From Dehalococcoidia bacterium (lineage in GTDB: Bacteria; Chloroflexota; Dehalococcoidia; Dehalococcoidales; W498), in the NCBI GenBank assembly GCA_011170285.1, contig DUEE01000014.1, positions 79,062-143,061 of the forward strand: a stretch of 64,000 nucleotides of DNA, written 5' to 3'. The notes below the pieces were generated by a model. It saw nothing but the letters and a program-made list of their open reading frames with translations, did no database searches and was not told the DNA's origin. A program made the translations under genes and the position numbers. Of the stretch, positions 32,679 to 41,842 are shown piece by piece (position 1 is the first letter of the stretch; each line of letters opens with the position of its first letter).

Positions 32679-33561
32679 CTCCCTGCTTTACCTTGTATAT
32701 ATAATCCAGCATTTTGCTTGGTGAGACTATATTTGTGTTTAATCCCAGTGATATGGGGTCAATCCCCAAAGCAATGCCAATTAATTGACTGGTGAATAAA
32801 ACGGGCAAGTTATAATGAGCCTTGAATTTACTATTTACCCTACTCTGATAGGCGTCAAGGTTTGTCTGGCACAGCGGACAGGGTGTAATGATGCACTGAG
32901 CACCATTCTCCACAGCATTCTCTAGTAATTTACGGATTAGGCCTAGAGCCAGCCCCTCTTCAGAGATGATTAAAGAGCCACCACAGCAGCGATTCTTTAA
33001 TGGGTAGGGCACAGCCTCGCCGCCAAGGCTATTCACCAGAATATCTAGGGACTGAGGAAACTCAGGGTCATCAAAGCCATAATCAGGGCGAACCATCTGG
33101 CAGCCGTAGTAGGGGGCTACCTTAAGTCCGTTGAGTGATCGCTTAACTTTGGAGGTAATAACCTCAGGGGTAACTTCATTAAATACAACTTCTATTAAGT
33201 GCCTTACTCGAACCTCACCGTGATACTCCAAATTAATAATAGCCAAAGCTTCATTTACCTCTCCCATTAGCTGAGGGTGCTGTTTTAAGCGTAAATTCGC
33301 CCCATATAAGGTCACAAAGCAGGAACTGCAAGGCGTTACCATGTCCAGCCCGGTTTTCTCAGCCAGAGCCAGGTTGCGAGCTGCTACCAAAATAGCCTCT
33401 CGTTCGCTTAGTGAGCCATATGGAGTTGAGCCACAGCATGTCCAGTTCTCCAACTCAATTAACTCCATATCCAAAGTTTTGGCTATAGCCTGAACCGAGA
33501 GACCGAGACCTTTGGCTGTAGCCTCAGATGAACAACCAGGGAAATATGAATAGTTTTTCAC
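32662..33561 (-). CDS. hdrB: Heterodisulfide reductase subunit B-like
   Basis: YFPGCSSEATAKGL, WTCCGSTPYG, TPCSSCFVTLYGANLRLK, YYGCQMVRP, CCGGSLII, TPCPLCQTNLDAYQ. Confidence 0.95.
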   Translation of the reverse strand: MKNYSYFPGCSSEATAKGLGLSVQAIAKTLDMELIELENWTCCGSTPYGSLSEREAILVAARNLALAEKTGLDMVTPCSSCFVTLYGANLRLKQHPQLMGEVNEALAIINLEYHGEVRVRHLIEVVFNEVTPEVITSKVKRSLNGLKVAPYYGCQMVRPDYGFDDPEFPQSLDILVNSLGGEAVPYPLKNRCCGGSLIISEEGLALGLIRKLLENAVENGAQCIITPCPLCQTNLDAYQSRVNSKFKAHYNLPVLFTSQLIGIALGIDPISLGLNTNIVSPSKMLDYIYKVKQGVESGA

Positions 33562-34103
33562 TCACTACCTCTAATCTCTGCGAACTTTTGTATGAGCTTG
33601 GATAAATCCTCTTTACCTTTAACCCTCTTTGGTATTAACGGCATACGATGGCGCAGGAATAGCTTCAAGCCTACAGGTAGCATCTTGAGTGCCGCTAAGG
33701 GGTTAGTTGTCATATAGTACCTGAACATCATGCCAAGCTCATGGACTCGCCCATTACCCTTGATGGAGCTAACAAAACTCCGATACATAGCCGGAGTGCG
33801 GGTTCCTTTAACTCTAAAGCCTTGCTGATTTGCCAAGCATTCTAAAGTATGAGCTATCTCAGTTGGTTTGATTCCTCGTGGACAGCGCACTGTGCACATA
33901 TAGCAAGAGAGGCAATACCACATAGAGTTACTGGATAATACCTCATTTCGCATCCCGGCTCGAATCATAGCGATAATCTCACGTGGTGGGTATTCCATTT
34001 CATTAGCTACAGGACAAGAGCCGGTGCATACACCACATTGAATGCAAGCTCGAATATTCTCACCACCAGGGGTAGCCACAACCTCATCTACAAAGCTCTT
34101 CAT
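33558..34103 (-). CDS. hdrC: Heterodisulfide reductase subunit C-like
   Basis: CIQCGVCTGSCPVANEMEYPPREIIAMIRAGM...SNSMWYCLSCYMCTVRCPRGIKPTEIAHTLE. Confidence 0.95.
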   Translation of the reverse strand: MKSFVDEVVATPGGENIRACIQCGVCTGSCPVANEMEYPPREIIAMIRAGMRNEVLSSNSMWYCLSCYMCTVRCPRGIKPTEIAHTLECLANQQGFRVKGTRTPAMYRSFVSSIKGNGRVHELGMMFRYYMTTNPLAALKMLPVGLKLFLRHRMPLIPKRVKGKEDLSKLIQKFAEIRGSE

Positions 34104-34211
34104 ATCAACCCAAATGTTATCACAAACCTATGTGCTCGGCAAGGTTCCCCCTTATTTGCCTTTACTATCTCTGCCGTGATAAACTGTAAGGTTGAAATCA
34201 AAGGATTTTAT

Positions 34212-34991
34212 ATGAGAATACTAGTAACTAATGATGATGGTATATTTGCCCAAGGGCTATGGATTCTGGTCAAGGAGCTAAAGAACATTGCCCAGGTGAT
34301 AGTTGTAGCCCCAGATAGAGAGCAGAGTGCCATAGGCACCGCAGTTACCCTAAATCGACCGCTAAGAGCACAAAGAGTGATGCCTATGGTGCCAGAAATA
34401 GAAACCTACTCAGTAGAGGGCACCCCGGCTGATAGTGTTATCATGGCTTTAGGTGAGCTGGCTGGAAACAAGATAGACCTGGTTATTTCAGGTATTAACC
34501 ATGGAGTAAATCTGGGTGACGATGTATTTATCTCAGGAACGGTGGGGGCTGCTCTACAGGGTTATCTGCGTGGTTTTCCCTCCCTTGCCATATCAGTAGA
34601 TGCCGGGGACAACCTCCACTTGGATAATGCGGCTAAATTAGTCTCACTGGTAGCTAAAAAGATTGACTCTGGTGCGCTGCCTGTGAATATTCTCCTTAAT
34701 ATAAATTTGCCCAGTTTGTCTCTAGCCGAAATCAGAGGGGCAAAGATTACCCGCTTAGCCGGCGAAAGTCATATTAACTCAGTTGAGGAAAGGCATGATG
34801 GCAGACGTAGATACTACTGGCTAATCCGTGACAGAATAAACAAAAATACGAGTAAGAAAACAGATATATGGGCAATCGAGCAAGGTAATATCTCTATCAC
34901 TCCCCTGCATACTAATTTGTCTAGTAAGTCTTCATCCCCTATCAGGGCTAGCGTATGCTCTGACCTCCTTCACCAGTTACGCAAATGCTAG
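34212..34991 (+). CDS. surE: 5'-nucleotidase SurE
   Basis: MRILVTNDDGIFAQGLWILVKEL...APDREQSAIGTAVTLNRPL; ORF track start 34038 is too long. Confidence 0.96.
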   Translation: MRILVTNDDGIFAQGLWILVKELKNIAQVIVVAPDREQSAIGTAVTLNRPLRAQRVMPMVPEIETYSVEGTPADSVIMALGELAGNKIDLVISGINHGVNLGDDVFISGTVGAALQGYLRGFPSLAISVDAGDNLHLDNAAKLVSLVAKKIDSGALPVNILLNINLPSLSLAEIRGAKITRLAGESHINSVEERHDGRRRYYWLIRDRINKNTSKKTDIWAIEQGNISITPLHTNLSSKSSSPIRASVCSDLLHQLRKC

Positions 34992-35065
34992 ATGGTTAGA
35001 AAAAAGTGAAATAGCACTAAATAGGCTAGGTGAGTGCCATAGATTGACATTGGAAAGGGGTTAGA

Positions 35066-35206
35066 ATGCCAAAAAGGACTTATCAGCCGAAGAGAATTCC
35101 AAGAAAGCGAGAGCATGGCTTTCTGGCGAGAATGAGCACCCGGAGTGGACGGAATGTGTTAAAAGCAAGGCGACTCAAGGGACGCAAGAGATTGACCGTA
35201 GTATGA
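35066..35206 (+). CDS. rpmH: 50S ribosomal protein L34 (not in the ORF track)
   Basis: [46 protein letters not shown], directly before rnpA. Confidence 0.97.
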   Translation: MPKRTYQPKRIPRKREHGFLARMSTRSGRNVLKARRLKGRKRLTVV

Positions 35207-35388
35207 AACAAGAAGCACCGTGGTGAGGTTATTTGTTAACCCCGAAATAGCTTGTCCCGTAAAAACGATTTACGGGGCTTGGTTATGGGTTCAACCTCAT
35301 TCCTCTGTATAATTCGTCTTTTCAATTTTGCCTTGATAAATAGCCACTTTATTAGTTATTATTAGTAAACCGGTTAAGAGTAAGAATA

Positions 35389-35751
35389 ATGCGCCGAGAA
35401 GAATATATTACCAAGTCACAACAGTATGCATTGGTTTATAATGAAGGTAGCTCATGGGCGAATAGCTTAATAGTGATGAAGGCTTTACCTAACTGGCTTG
35501 CCTTAACCAAGTACGGCTTCTCGGTAGGCAAACGAGTGGGTAAGGCAGTAACCAGAAATAGGGTAAAGCGTTTGCTCCGTGAAATCTTGCGACTAATACC
35601 ACTTAAGCCGGGATGGGATATTATATTTATTGTTCGTACTGGGGCAGCTAACGCCAATTATACTACCCTTAAGAAATCGGTTGAGGCTTTGTTATTTCGA
35701 GCTCAATTATTGGCAGAGGAATATGAAGGAATTTGTCTTAAAGTTAATTAG
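35389..35751 (+). CDS. rnpA: Ribonuclease P protein component
   Basis: YGFSVGKRVGKAVTRNRVKRLLREILRLIPLKPGWDIIFIVRTGA. Confidence 0.95.
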   Translation: MRREEYITKSQQYALVYNEGSSWANSLIVMKALPNWLALTKYGFSVGKRVGKAVTRNRVKRLLREILRLIPLKPGWDIIFIVRTGAANANYTTLKKSVEALLFRAQLLAEEYEGICLKVN

Positions 35752-35932
35752 ACTTTATCAGTTGACACTATCGCAGGTTACGCCACCGTCCTGTCGCTTC
35801 ACCCCAACTTGCTCTCAATATACCTATGAAGCTATCTCAAGGTATGGTTTCTCCAAAGGGGTGTGGATGGGGATAAAGCGACTAGCTTGTTGCCATCCCT
35901 TACATCCCGGTGGTTATGACCCTGTGCCATAA
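35723..35932 (+). CDS. yidD: Membrane protein insertion efficiency factor YidD
   Basis: LIRLYQLTLSQVTPPSCRFTPTCSQYTYEAISRYGFSKGVWMGIKRLACCHPLHPGGYDPVP. Confidence 0.96.
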   Translation: MKEFVLKLIRLYQLTLSQVTPPSCRFTPTCSQYTYEAISRYGFSKGVWMGIKRLACCHPLHPGGYDPVP

Positions 35933-35944
35933 TAGGGGGAGTAA

Positions 35945-37084
35945 ATGGAGTTTAGGAGTAATAAAGTATTGTTGGTCAAGGTGCTGCTCTTTCTGGTAAT
36001 ACTTATGGTAAGTGGGCTAGGCGTTTTCGGCTGTGTTGGAAGAGGGTCTATACCTAAGGGATGGTCAGGGGGAGTAGTAGCTGAAGACACTCTATTTTTG
36101 GGCTCTATGAAGGGTAAGCTTGTAGCCATAGATATATTAAGTCATACTCGTTTATGGGAAGTCCCTCTGGAGACTTCGGAACAAGCCGGTGGATTCGGCT
36201 GTGCGCCGGCATCTACGGCAGTAGCTATATATGGTTCTCCGGCAGTGGCGGAAGAATTGGTTTATGTTAGCGGATATAATGGTAAGATATACGCCTTTAG
36301 CGTTGGTAAGGATGAGCCGAGGTGGGTATATCCTCGTGAGGATAATCTTCAGCCTATTGTGGGTGGGGCTATTGTTGCCCAAGGCAAAGTCTATATGGGT
36401 TGTTCTGACGGGAAAGTCTATGCTCTGGACGCTGCCGATGGTTATAAGCAATGGGAGTTTCAAACCGGAGATAAAATTTGGTCAACACCAGTAATAGATG
36501 GTGACACCCTATTTATAGCTTCCTTTGATAAGAAACTCTATGCTCTAGATGCTACCAATGGCAGTAAGAAATGGGAGTTTGAGACCGGAGGGGCTATTGC
36601 CTCTACTCCTTTCGTCTATAATAATACCATTTATATTGGTTCCTTTGATAGGCATCTTTATGCGGTAAATGCTACCGATGGTAGCCTGGTGTGGAAGTTA
36701 GAGGTTAAAGCTGATAAATGGTTCTGGACGAAACCGGTAATTTGTAATAATACCATATATGCCGGAAATCTTGACGGCAAGGTTTATATACTGAATGCTG
36801 AAACTGGTGATGAGGTAGTAGACGCCATTGACCTTGTAAGCCCAATTTCCTCATCGCCGGTTCTAGTTGATGATTCAGTTATTATTGCTTCGGAAGAAGG
36901 TAGGGTGTGGACTATAGATACTAGTAATAACCAGGAGAGTGAGTTAATAAATCTGGGACAAAAGATATATGCTCCTCTTTATGCTAGCGATGGGGTCGTT
37001 TATATTCATACGAGTGAAGGGAGTCTTCACGCTCTGAATGCACAATCAGGGTCTAAACTGTGGAGTCTTTCGTTAAGTAGTTAG
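35945..37084 (+). CDS. PQQ-like beta-propeller repeat lipoprotein
   Basis: N-terminal hydrophobic segment with LGVFGC lipobox; repeated GKVYALDAADGYKQWEFQTG, KKLYALDATNGSKKWEFETG, RHLYAVNATDGSLVWKLE blades. Confidence 0.85.
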   Translation: MEFRSNKVLLVKVLLFLVILMVSGLGVFGCVGRGSIPKGWSGGVVAEDTLFLGSMKGKLVAIDILSHTRLWEVPLETSEQAGGFGCAPASTAVAIYGSPAVAEELVYVSGYNGKIYAFSVGKDEPRWVYPREDNLQPIVGGAIVAQGKVYMGCSDGKVYALDAADGYKQWEFQTGDKIWSTPVIDGDTLFIASFDKKLYALDATNGSKKWEFETGGAIASTPFVYNNTIYIGSFDRHLYAVNATDGSLVWKLEVKADKWFWTKPVICNNTIYAGNLDGKVYILNAETGDEVVDAIDLVSPISSSPVLVDDSVIIASEEGRVWTIDTSNNQESELINLGQKIYAPLYASDGVVYIHTSEGSLHALNAQSGSKLWSLSLSS

Positions 37085-37098
37085 TGAGGTAGATTTCG

Positions 37099-38073
37099 TT
37101 GGAAGTAATTGGTCAGGCGTGGAATCTAATTATCTTGGAGCCAATAGTAAATGTGCTCATTGTGCTGGCTCATTCTCTATTCAGTAGCTTTGGACTGGCA
37201 ATTATTGCCCTAACTATTGTGGTTAATGGTTGTATGTATCCTCTTACCCTGAAGCAAATTCGTGCCTCTAAGGCAATGCAAACACTGCAACCAAAGCTGG
37301 CTGAACTTCAGAAGAAGCATGCTAAGGATAAGGAAAAACTGGCTAAAGAGCAAATGCAGCTGTATAAGGAATCGGGCGTAAGTCCTGCCGGTTGCATAGT
37401 GCCGATGCTAATTCAGATGCCCATCTGGATAGCTCTCTATCAGTCTATTATGAGGCTTTTAGCGGTAACCCCTGAGGATTTTCTGGGTCTATCTCAGTAT
37501 CTTTATTCTTGGCCGGTAGTATATTCTGCGCTGCCCTTAGGGGATAAATTCCTATGGTTGAATCTAGCTATACCTGATAGCTATCTCGTGTTACCACTCT
37601 TGGTTGGTGGAACAATGTGGCTTCAGCAAAAGATGATAACGCCGACCACTGCTGACCCCAAGCAGCAGACGCAGAGCAAGATGATGCTGTGGATAATGCC
37701 GCTGATGTTTGCCTTCATCACTTTATCATTTCCTAGTGGTCTGGCTCTGTTCTGGGTGACCTCAAGTGCTATCAGGATTGTTATCCAATATTTCGTTACC
37801 GGGTGGGGTGGCTTAGTAAAAGGAACCACTCCCAAGCCAGTTGGCAGGGATAAAAAGTATATGAAACGCATTGCCCAGGTGGAGGAAAGACCTTCAGAGT
37901 ATGCCGATACTGGTGCTGATATTGTTGAACCTAGTTCTGGGCAGGAAGAAGGGAAAGACTATGGGGAGTCTGGAGATAAGCGCCAAGACCGTGGACGAGG
38001 CGATTCAGAGCGCCTTAAAGGAATTAGGCGTCAGCCGGGAAGAGATAGAAGTCACCGTCCTAAAAGAAGGTAG
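37099..38073 (+). CDS. yidC: Membrane protein insertase YidC
   Basis: LFSSFGLAIIALTIVVNGCMYPLTLKQIRASKAMQTLQPKLAELQKKH...GCIVPMLIQMPIWIALYQSI; long charged tail. Confidence 0.95.
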   Translation: MEVIGQAWNLIILEPIVNVLIVLAHSLFSSFGLAIIALTIVVNGCMYPLTLKQIRASKAMQTLQPKLAELQKKHAKDKEKLAKEQMQLYKESGVSPAGCIVPMLIQMPIWIALYQSIMRLLAVTPEDFLGLSQYLYSWPVVYSALPLGDKFLWLNLAIPDSYLVLPLLVGGTMWLQQKMITPTTADPKQQTQSKMMLWIMPLMFAFITLSFPSGLALFWVTSSAIRIVIQYFVTGWGGLVKGTTPKPVGRDKKYMKRIAQVEERPSEYADTGADIVEPSSGQEEGKDYGESGDKRQDRGRGDSERLKGIRRQPGRDRSHRPKRR

Positions 38074-38608
38074 ACCTGGAATCTGGGGTTTGGGGAGTGA
38101 AGAGGCAAGGATTAAGGTGACGCCCAGGAAAGGGGATAATATCGCTGAGGCAACTAGGAGCGTGTTGGAAAAGTTACTAACTATGATGGGGGTAAATGCT
38201 GATGTGCATCAGGATATACCTTCTGGCGAGGGAATGGAGGAGACTGCTCCCATTGCCTTTGATATAAAGGGTGAGGACCTCGGTATTTTGATTGGACGGC
38301 GGGGACTAACCCTTTCTTGCCTGCAATATATTGTTAGGCTTATTGTAGCTCATCAGATCAAGTCTCGAGTACCTATAACTATTGATGTGGAGGGGTATAA
38401 ACAACGCCGTGATGAAGCGTTGCAAACTTTAGCTTGGCGTGTAGCAGAACAGGTAAAGGCTAAGGGTACGCCATTTAGATTAGAACCTATGTCGGCTTAT
38501 GAGAGGCGTATTATCCATCTTACTTTGGCTAACCATCCAGATGTTACCACTGAAGGTGTGGGCGAGGGTGAGGGGCGGCGGGTTGTTATTCTGCCCAGGC
38601 AAGACTAG
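37961..38608 (+). CDS. jag: Jag/KhpB-like RNA-binding protein (Jag-N, KH, R3H)
   Basis: EISAKTVDEAIQSALKELGVSREEIEVTVLKEGRPGIWGLG; DLGILIGRRGLTLSCLQYIVRLI; MSAYERRIIHLTLANHPDVTTEGVGEGEGRRVVILPR. Confidence 0.93.
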   Translation: MGSLEISAKTVDEAIQSALKELGVSREEIEVTVLKEGRPGIWGLGSEEARIKVTPRKGDNIAEATRSVLEKLLTMMGVNADVHQDIPSGEGMEETAPIAFDIKGEDLGILIGRRGLTLSCLQYIVRLIVAHQIKSRVPITIDVEGYKQRRDEALQTLAWRVAEQVKAKGTPFRLEPMSAYERRIIHLTLANHPDVTTEGVGEGEGRRVVILPRQD

Positions 38609-38673
38609 CCTCAATTAGTTGATTGGGGAGTCTATCCCTGCCGAGTGGAATTTCTATAAGAAGGGTTTTTGTT

Positions 38674-41600
38674 ATGTTCCATCCAGCGAGTAGTAAGGTG
38701 AATTTTCCACAGATTGAGTCAACCATACTCAGCTTGTGGAAAGACAGAAATGTCTTTGAGCGTAGTGTAGACAGTCGCCAGGGTTGTCCTCGTTTTGTAT
38801 TATACGAGGGACCGCCTACGGCTAATGGTAGTCCCGGTATTCATCATATACTGTCTCGTGTCTTCAAGGATGTTATCCCTCGCTATAAGGTAATGAAGGG
38901 CCATTATAGTCCACGCATTGCCGGTTGGGATACGCATGGATTGCCGGTAGAATTGGAGGTGGAGAAGGAACTGGGATTTTCCAGCAAAACAGAAATTGAG
39001 GAATATGGTATTGATCAATTTAATGCCCGTTGTCGGGAGAGCGTCTTTGGTTACCTTAAGGAATGGGAGGCGATGACCGAGCGGATTGGCTTCTGGATTG
39101 ACTTAAAGCATCCTTATATTACTATGGATAATAATTACATTGAAACTTGCTGGTGGGCAATAAAGCAGATGTGGGACAAGGGTTTAATCTACCAAGGCTA
39201 CAAGGTTACCCCCCACTGTCCCCGCTGCGGCACCTCCTTAAGCTCCCACGAGGTAGCCTTGGGCTATCAGGATGATGTTGAAGACCCATCAGTTTACATA
39301 AAGTTTAAGCTGGCTGAATCATTATATTCAGAACCAGGCTTTCTCGATAAGTTGCGAGGCGGTTATGGTGAAAAGGTAGCCGATTTTGCTAAGTGGCTTC
39401 TTAACCTTGCTGGGGGCAAGGGTGTGTACTTGCTTGCCTGGACTACTACCCCGTGGACATTGCCTGGTAACAGTGCCTTGGCCGTGGCTAGTGATGCTGA
39501 ATATGCGATTATGGAAGTTGATAATGAGTATCTCATTTTGGCTTCTGTCTGTCTTGAAGCGGTTGGATTGAGTGATGACTCCATAATCGCTAAGGTTAAG
39601 GGTAGCGATTTGGTGGACTTGAGGTATGAGCCACTGTTTAATCCGAAAGAGTTCAAAGTGCCTGTAGCTACAATGGGTATATTAAGAGAAACAGGAGGAC
39701 CTTCCTCAGATATCATATGGAAAAAGGGAGGAATTTTAAATTACCCAGTGATAGCTACCGATTTTGTTTCTATGGAAGATGGGACTGGTATTGTGCATAT
39801 GGCTCCAGCTTATGGCGAAGTTGATTATGAGGCTGGTATAAAAAATGTGCTGGACTTTGTTCATACCGTAGATTTACAGGGGAGAGTTATCGGGACTTAT
39901 CCTTTTGCTGGTAAGTTCGTTAAAGACGCTGACCCTCTTATTCTAGATGACCTTAGGTCAAGAGGACTTCTCTTTCGTAGTGAGAAAGTTCGTCATACCT
40001 ATCCCTTCTGCTGGCGTTGTGAGGCGCCCCTCCTCTATTATGCTAAGCAAACTTGGTATATCAGGACAACGGCGGTCAAAGAAAGCCTCATTGCTGGAAA
40101 TAATGAGATAAACTGGTATCCGGAGCATATCAAGTATGGGCGCTTTGGCGATTGGCTGGAGAATAATATTGACTGGGCATTCTCTCGGGAGAGGTATTGG
40201 GGGACACCATTAAATATATGGCGTTGTGAATCATGTGGTACATATGAGTGCGTTGGCAGTGTAAATGATTTGAAGGAGAAGGTTGGGTTTACTGGACTAA
40301 AAGAGCCTTTGGATTTGCACCGCCCCTATATTGATGAAATAACTTTTACTTGCCCTTCGTGTGGTCGGGAAATGAAGCGTGTTCTTGAGGTTATTGACTG
40401 CTGGTTTGATTCAGGGGCTATGCCCATATCCCAGTGTCACTATCCTTTTGAGAATGAGAGCTTATTTGACGATGGGCGGTTTCCCGCCGATTATATTTGT
40501 GAGGCGGTTGACCAGACTCGTGGCTGGTTCTATAGCTTGCATGCCATATCTACCTTGCTCTTTAATCGTCCCTGTTTCAAGAATGTTATCTGCCTGGGAC
40601 ATATCCTTGATGCTAAAGGGGAGAAGATGAGTAAGGTTAGGGGGAATGTGGTTGAGCCGTGGGCGATAATTAATAAATATGGGGCTGATGCTCTACGTTG
40701 GTATTGTTTTACGGCGTCACCACCGGGCAATGTGCGCCGCTTCTCCGAGGATATGGTGGCTGAGGTAACCCGACGGTTCTTACTCACCTTGTGGAATGTC
40801 TATTCCTTTTTTATAACCTATGCCAATATAGACCATTTTACTCCTGATAATGAAGCGACCTTATCAGAGCAATCGGAGCTTGATAGGTGGATTATCTCGG
40901 AACTTAATCAGCTTATAGTTGATGTTGACTCAGCGCTGGATGGTTATAACCCCACTGAGGCGGGGAGGAGGATAGAGAGCTTTGTCAATGACCTGTCTAA
41001 CTGGTATGTGCGGCGGAGTCGTCGCCGTTTCTGGAAGAGTGAGAATGACGCTGATAAGCTGTCGGCATACACTACACTTTACAAATGTCTGGTTACGCTA
41101 TCAAAGCTGCTGGCTCCATTTATCCCCTTCTTAGCTGATGAGCTGTATCAAAACCTGGTGTTAACAGTATTATCTGATGCTCCAGATAGTGTGCACCTAG
41201 CTGATTTTCCGGTAGCTGATAAGGGCAAGATTGATAAGCAGTTGGATGCTGATACCAGATTAGTAATGAAAATATCAAGTCTGGGACGGGCTGCCCGGAG
41301 CCAGGCAGGTATTAAAGTGCGCCAGCCTTTGGCTCACGTTGTGGTTAGTGTGGCAGGTAGTAATGAACAGAGAAGTTTAGAGCGACTAAAGCCTCAAATT
41401 TTGGAAGAACTTAATGTAAAAGAGTTAAAATTTGATAGCCTTCAAGAAGTAACGAAACTTGATGGGCATGGTTATATAGTCAGTGGGATGGAGCTTGGCA
41501 AGGGACAGGAGTTAAAAGTTCCCGCGAGTGGGGGTGTCTATCAGGTGGCAGTACCCACTAACATTCCCTCCAAACTTCAGGCTGAGGGGATGGCGCGGGA

Positions 41601-41841
41601 GGTAGTGCATCGATTACAAATAATGCGCCGCTCGGCTGGATTTGATATTGCTGACTATATTAATACCTATTATCAAGGGGGAGATTATGTGAGGCAGGTG
41701 ATGGAAACTTTTACTGACTATATTAAACAAGAAACACTATCCCGCCAGCTTGGTGAAGGGATTCCTGAAGAGGGTGTATTTACTGAAAGCTATAAGCTGG
41801 GTGGCTATCACATATTACTGGGAGTAAAGAGATTTGGCTGA
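38674..41841 (+). CDS. ileS: Isoleucyl-tRNA synthetase
   Basis: FVLYEGPPTANGSPGIHHILSRVFKDVIPRYKVMKGH; DAKGEKMSKVRGN; WDTHGLPVELEVEKELG. Confidence 0.96.
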   Translation: MFHPASSKVNFPQIESTILSLWKDRNVFERSVDSRQGCPRFVLYEGPPTANGSPGIHHILSRVFKDVIPRYKVMKGHYSPRIAGWDTHGLPVELEVEKELGFSSKTEIEEYGIDQFNARCRESVFGYLKEWEAMTERIGFWIDLKHPYITMDNNYIETCWWAIKQMWDKGLIYQGYKVTPHCPRCGTSLSSHEVALGYQDDVEDPSVYIKFKLAESLYSEPGFLDKLRGGYGEKVADFAKWLLNLAGGKGVYLLAWTTTPWTLPGNSALAVASDAEYAIMEVDNEYLILASVCLEAVGLSDDSIIAKVKGSDLVDLRYEPLFNPKEFKVPVATMGILRETGGPSSDIIWKKGGILNYPVIATDFVSMEDGTGIVHMAPAYGEVDYEAGIKNVLDFVHTVDLQGRVIGTYPFAGKFVKDADPLILDDLRSRGLLFRSEKVRHTYPFCWRCEAPLLYYAKQTWYIRTTAVKESLIAGNNEINWYPEHIKYGRFGDWLENNIDWAFSRERYWGTPLNIWRCESCGTYECVGSVNDLKEKVGFTGLKEPLDLHRPYIDEITFTCPSCGREMKRVLEVIDCWFDSGAMPISQCHYPFENESLFDDGRFPADYICEAVDQTRGWFYSLHAISTLLFNRPCFKNVICLGHILDAKGEKMSKVRGNVVEPWAIINKYGADALRWYCFTASPPGNVRRFSEDMVAEVTRRFLLTLWNVYSFFITYANIDHFTPDNEATLSEQSELDRWIISELNQLIVDVDSALDGYNPTEAGRRIESFVNDLSNWYVRRSRRRFWKSENDADKLSAYTTLYKCLVTLSKLLAPFIPFLADELYQNLVLTVLSDAPDSVHLADFPVADKGKIDKQLDADTRLVMKISSLGRAARSQAGIKVRQPLAHVVVSVAGSNEQRSLERLKPQILEELNVKELKFDSLQEVTKLDGHGYIVSGMELGKGQELKVPASGGVYQVAVPTNIPSKLQAEGMAREVVHRLQIMRRSAGFDIADYINTYYQGGDYVRQVMETFTDYIKQETLSRQLGEGIPEEGVFTESYKLGGYHILLGVKRFG

Positions 41842-41842
41842 A

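Noticed and set aside
35256-35276. CCCGTAAA-AACGA-TTTACGGG hairpin after rpmH as a terminator
   Set aside because: Perfect stem but no U tract follows, so its role is unclear; not listed as a feature
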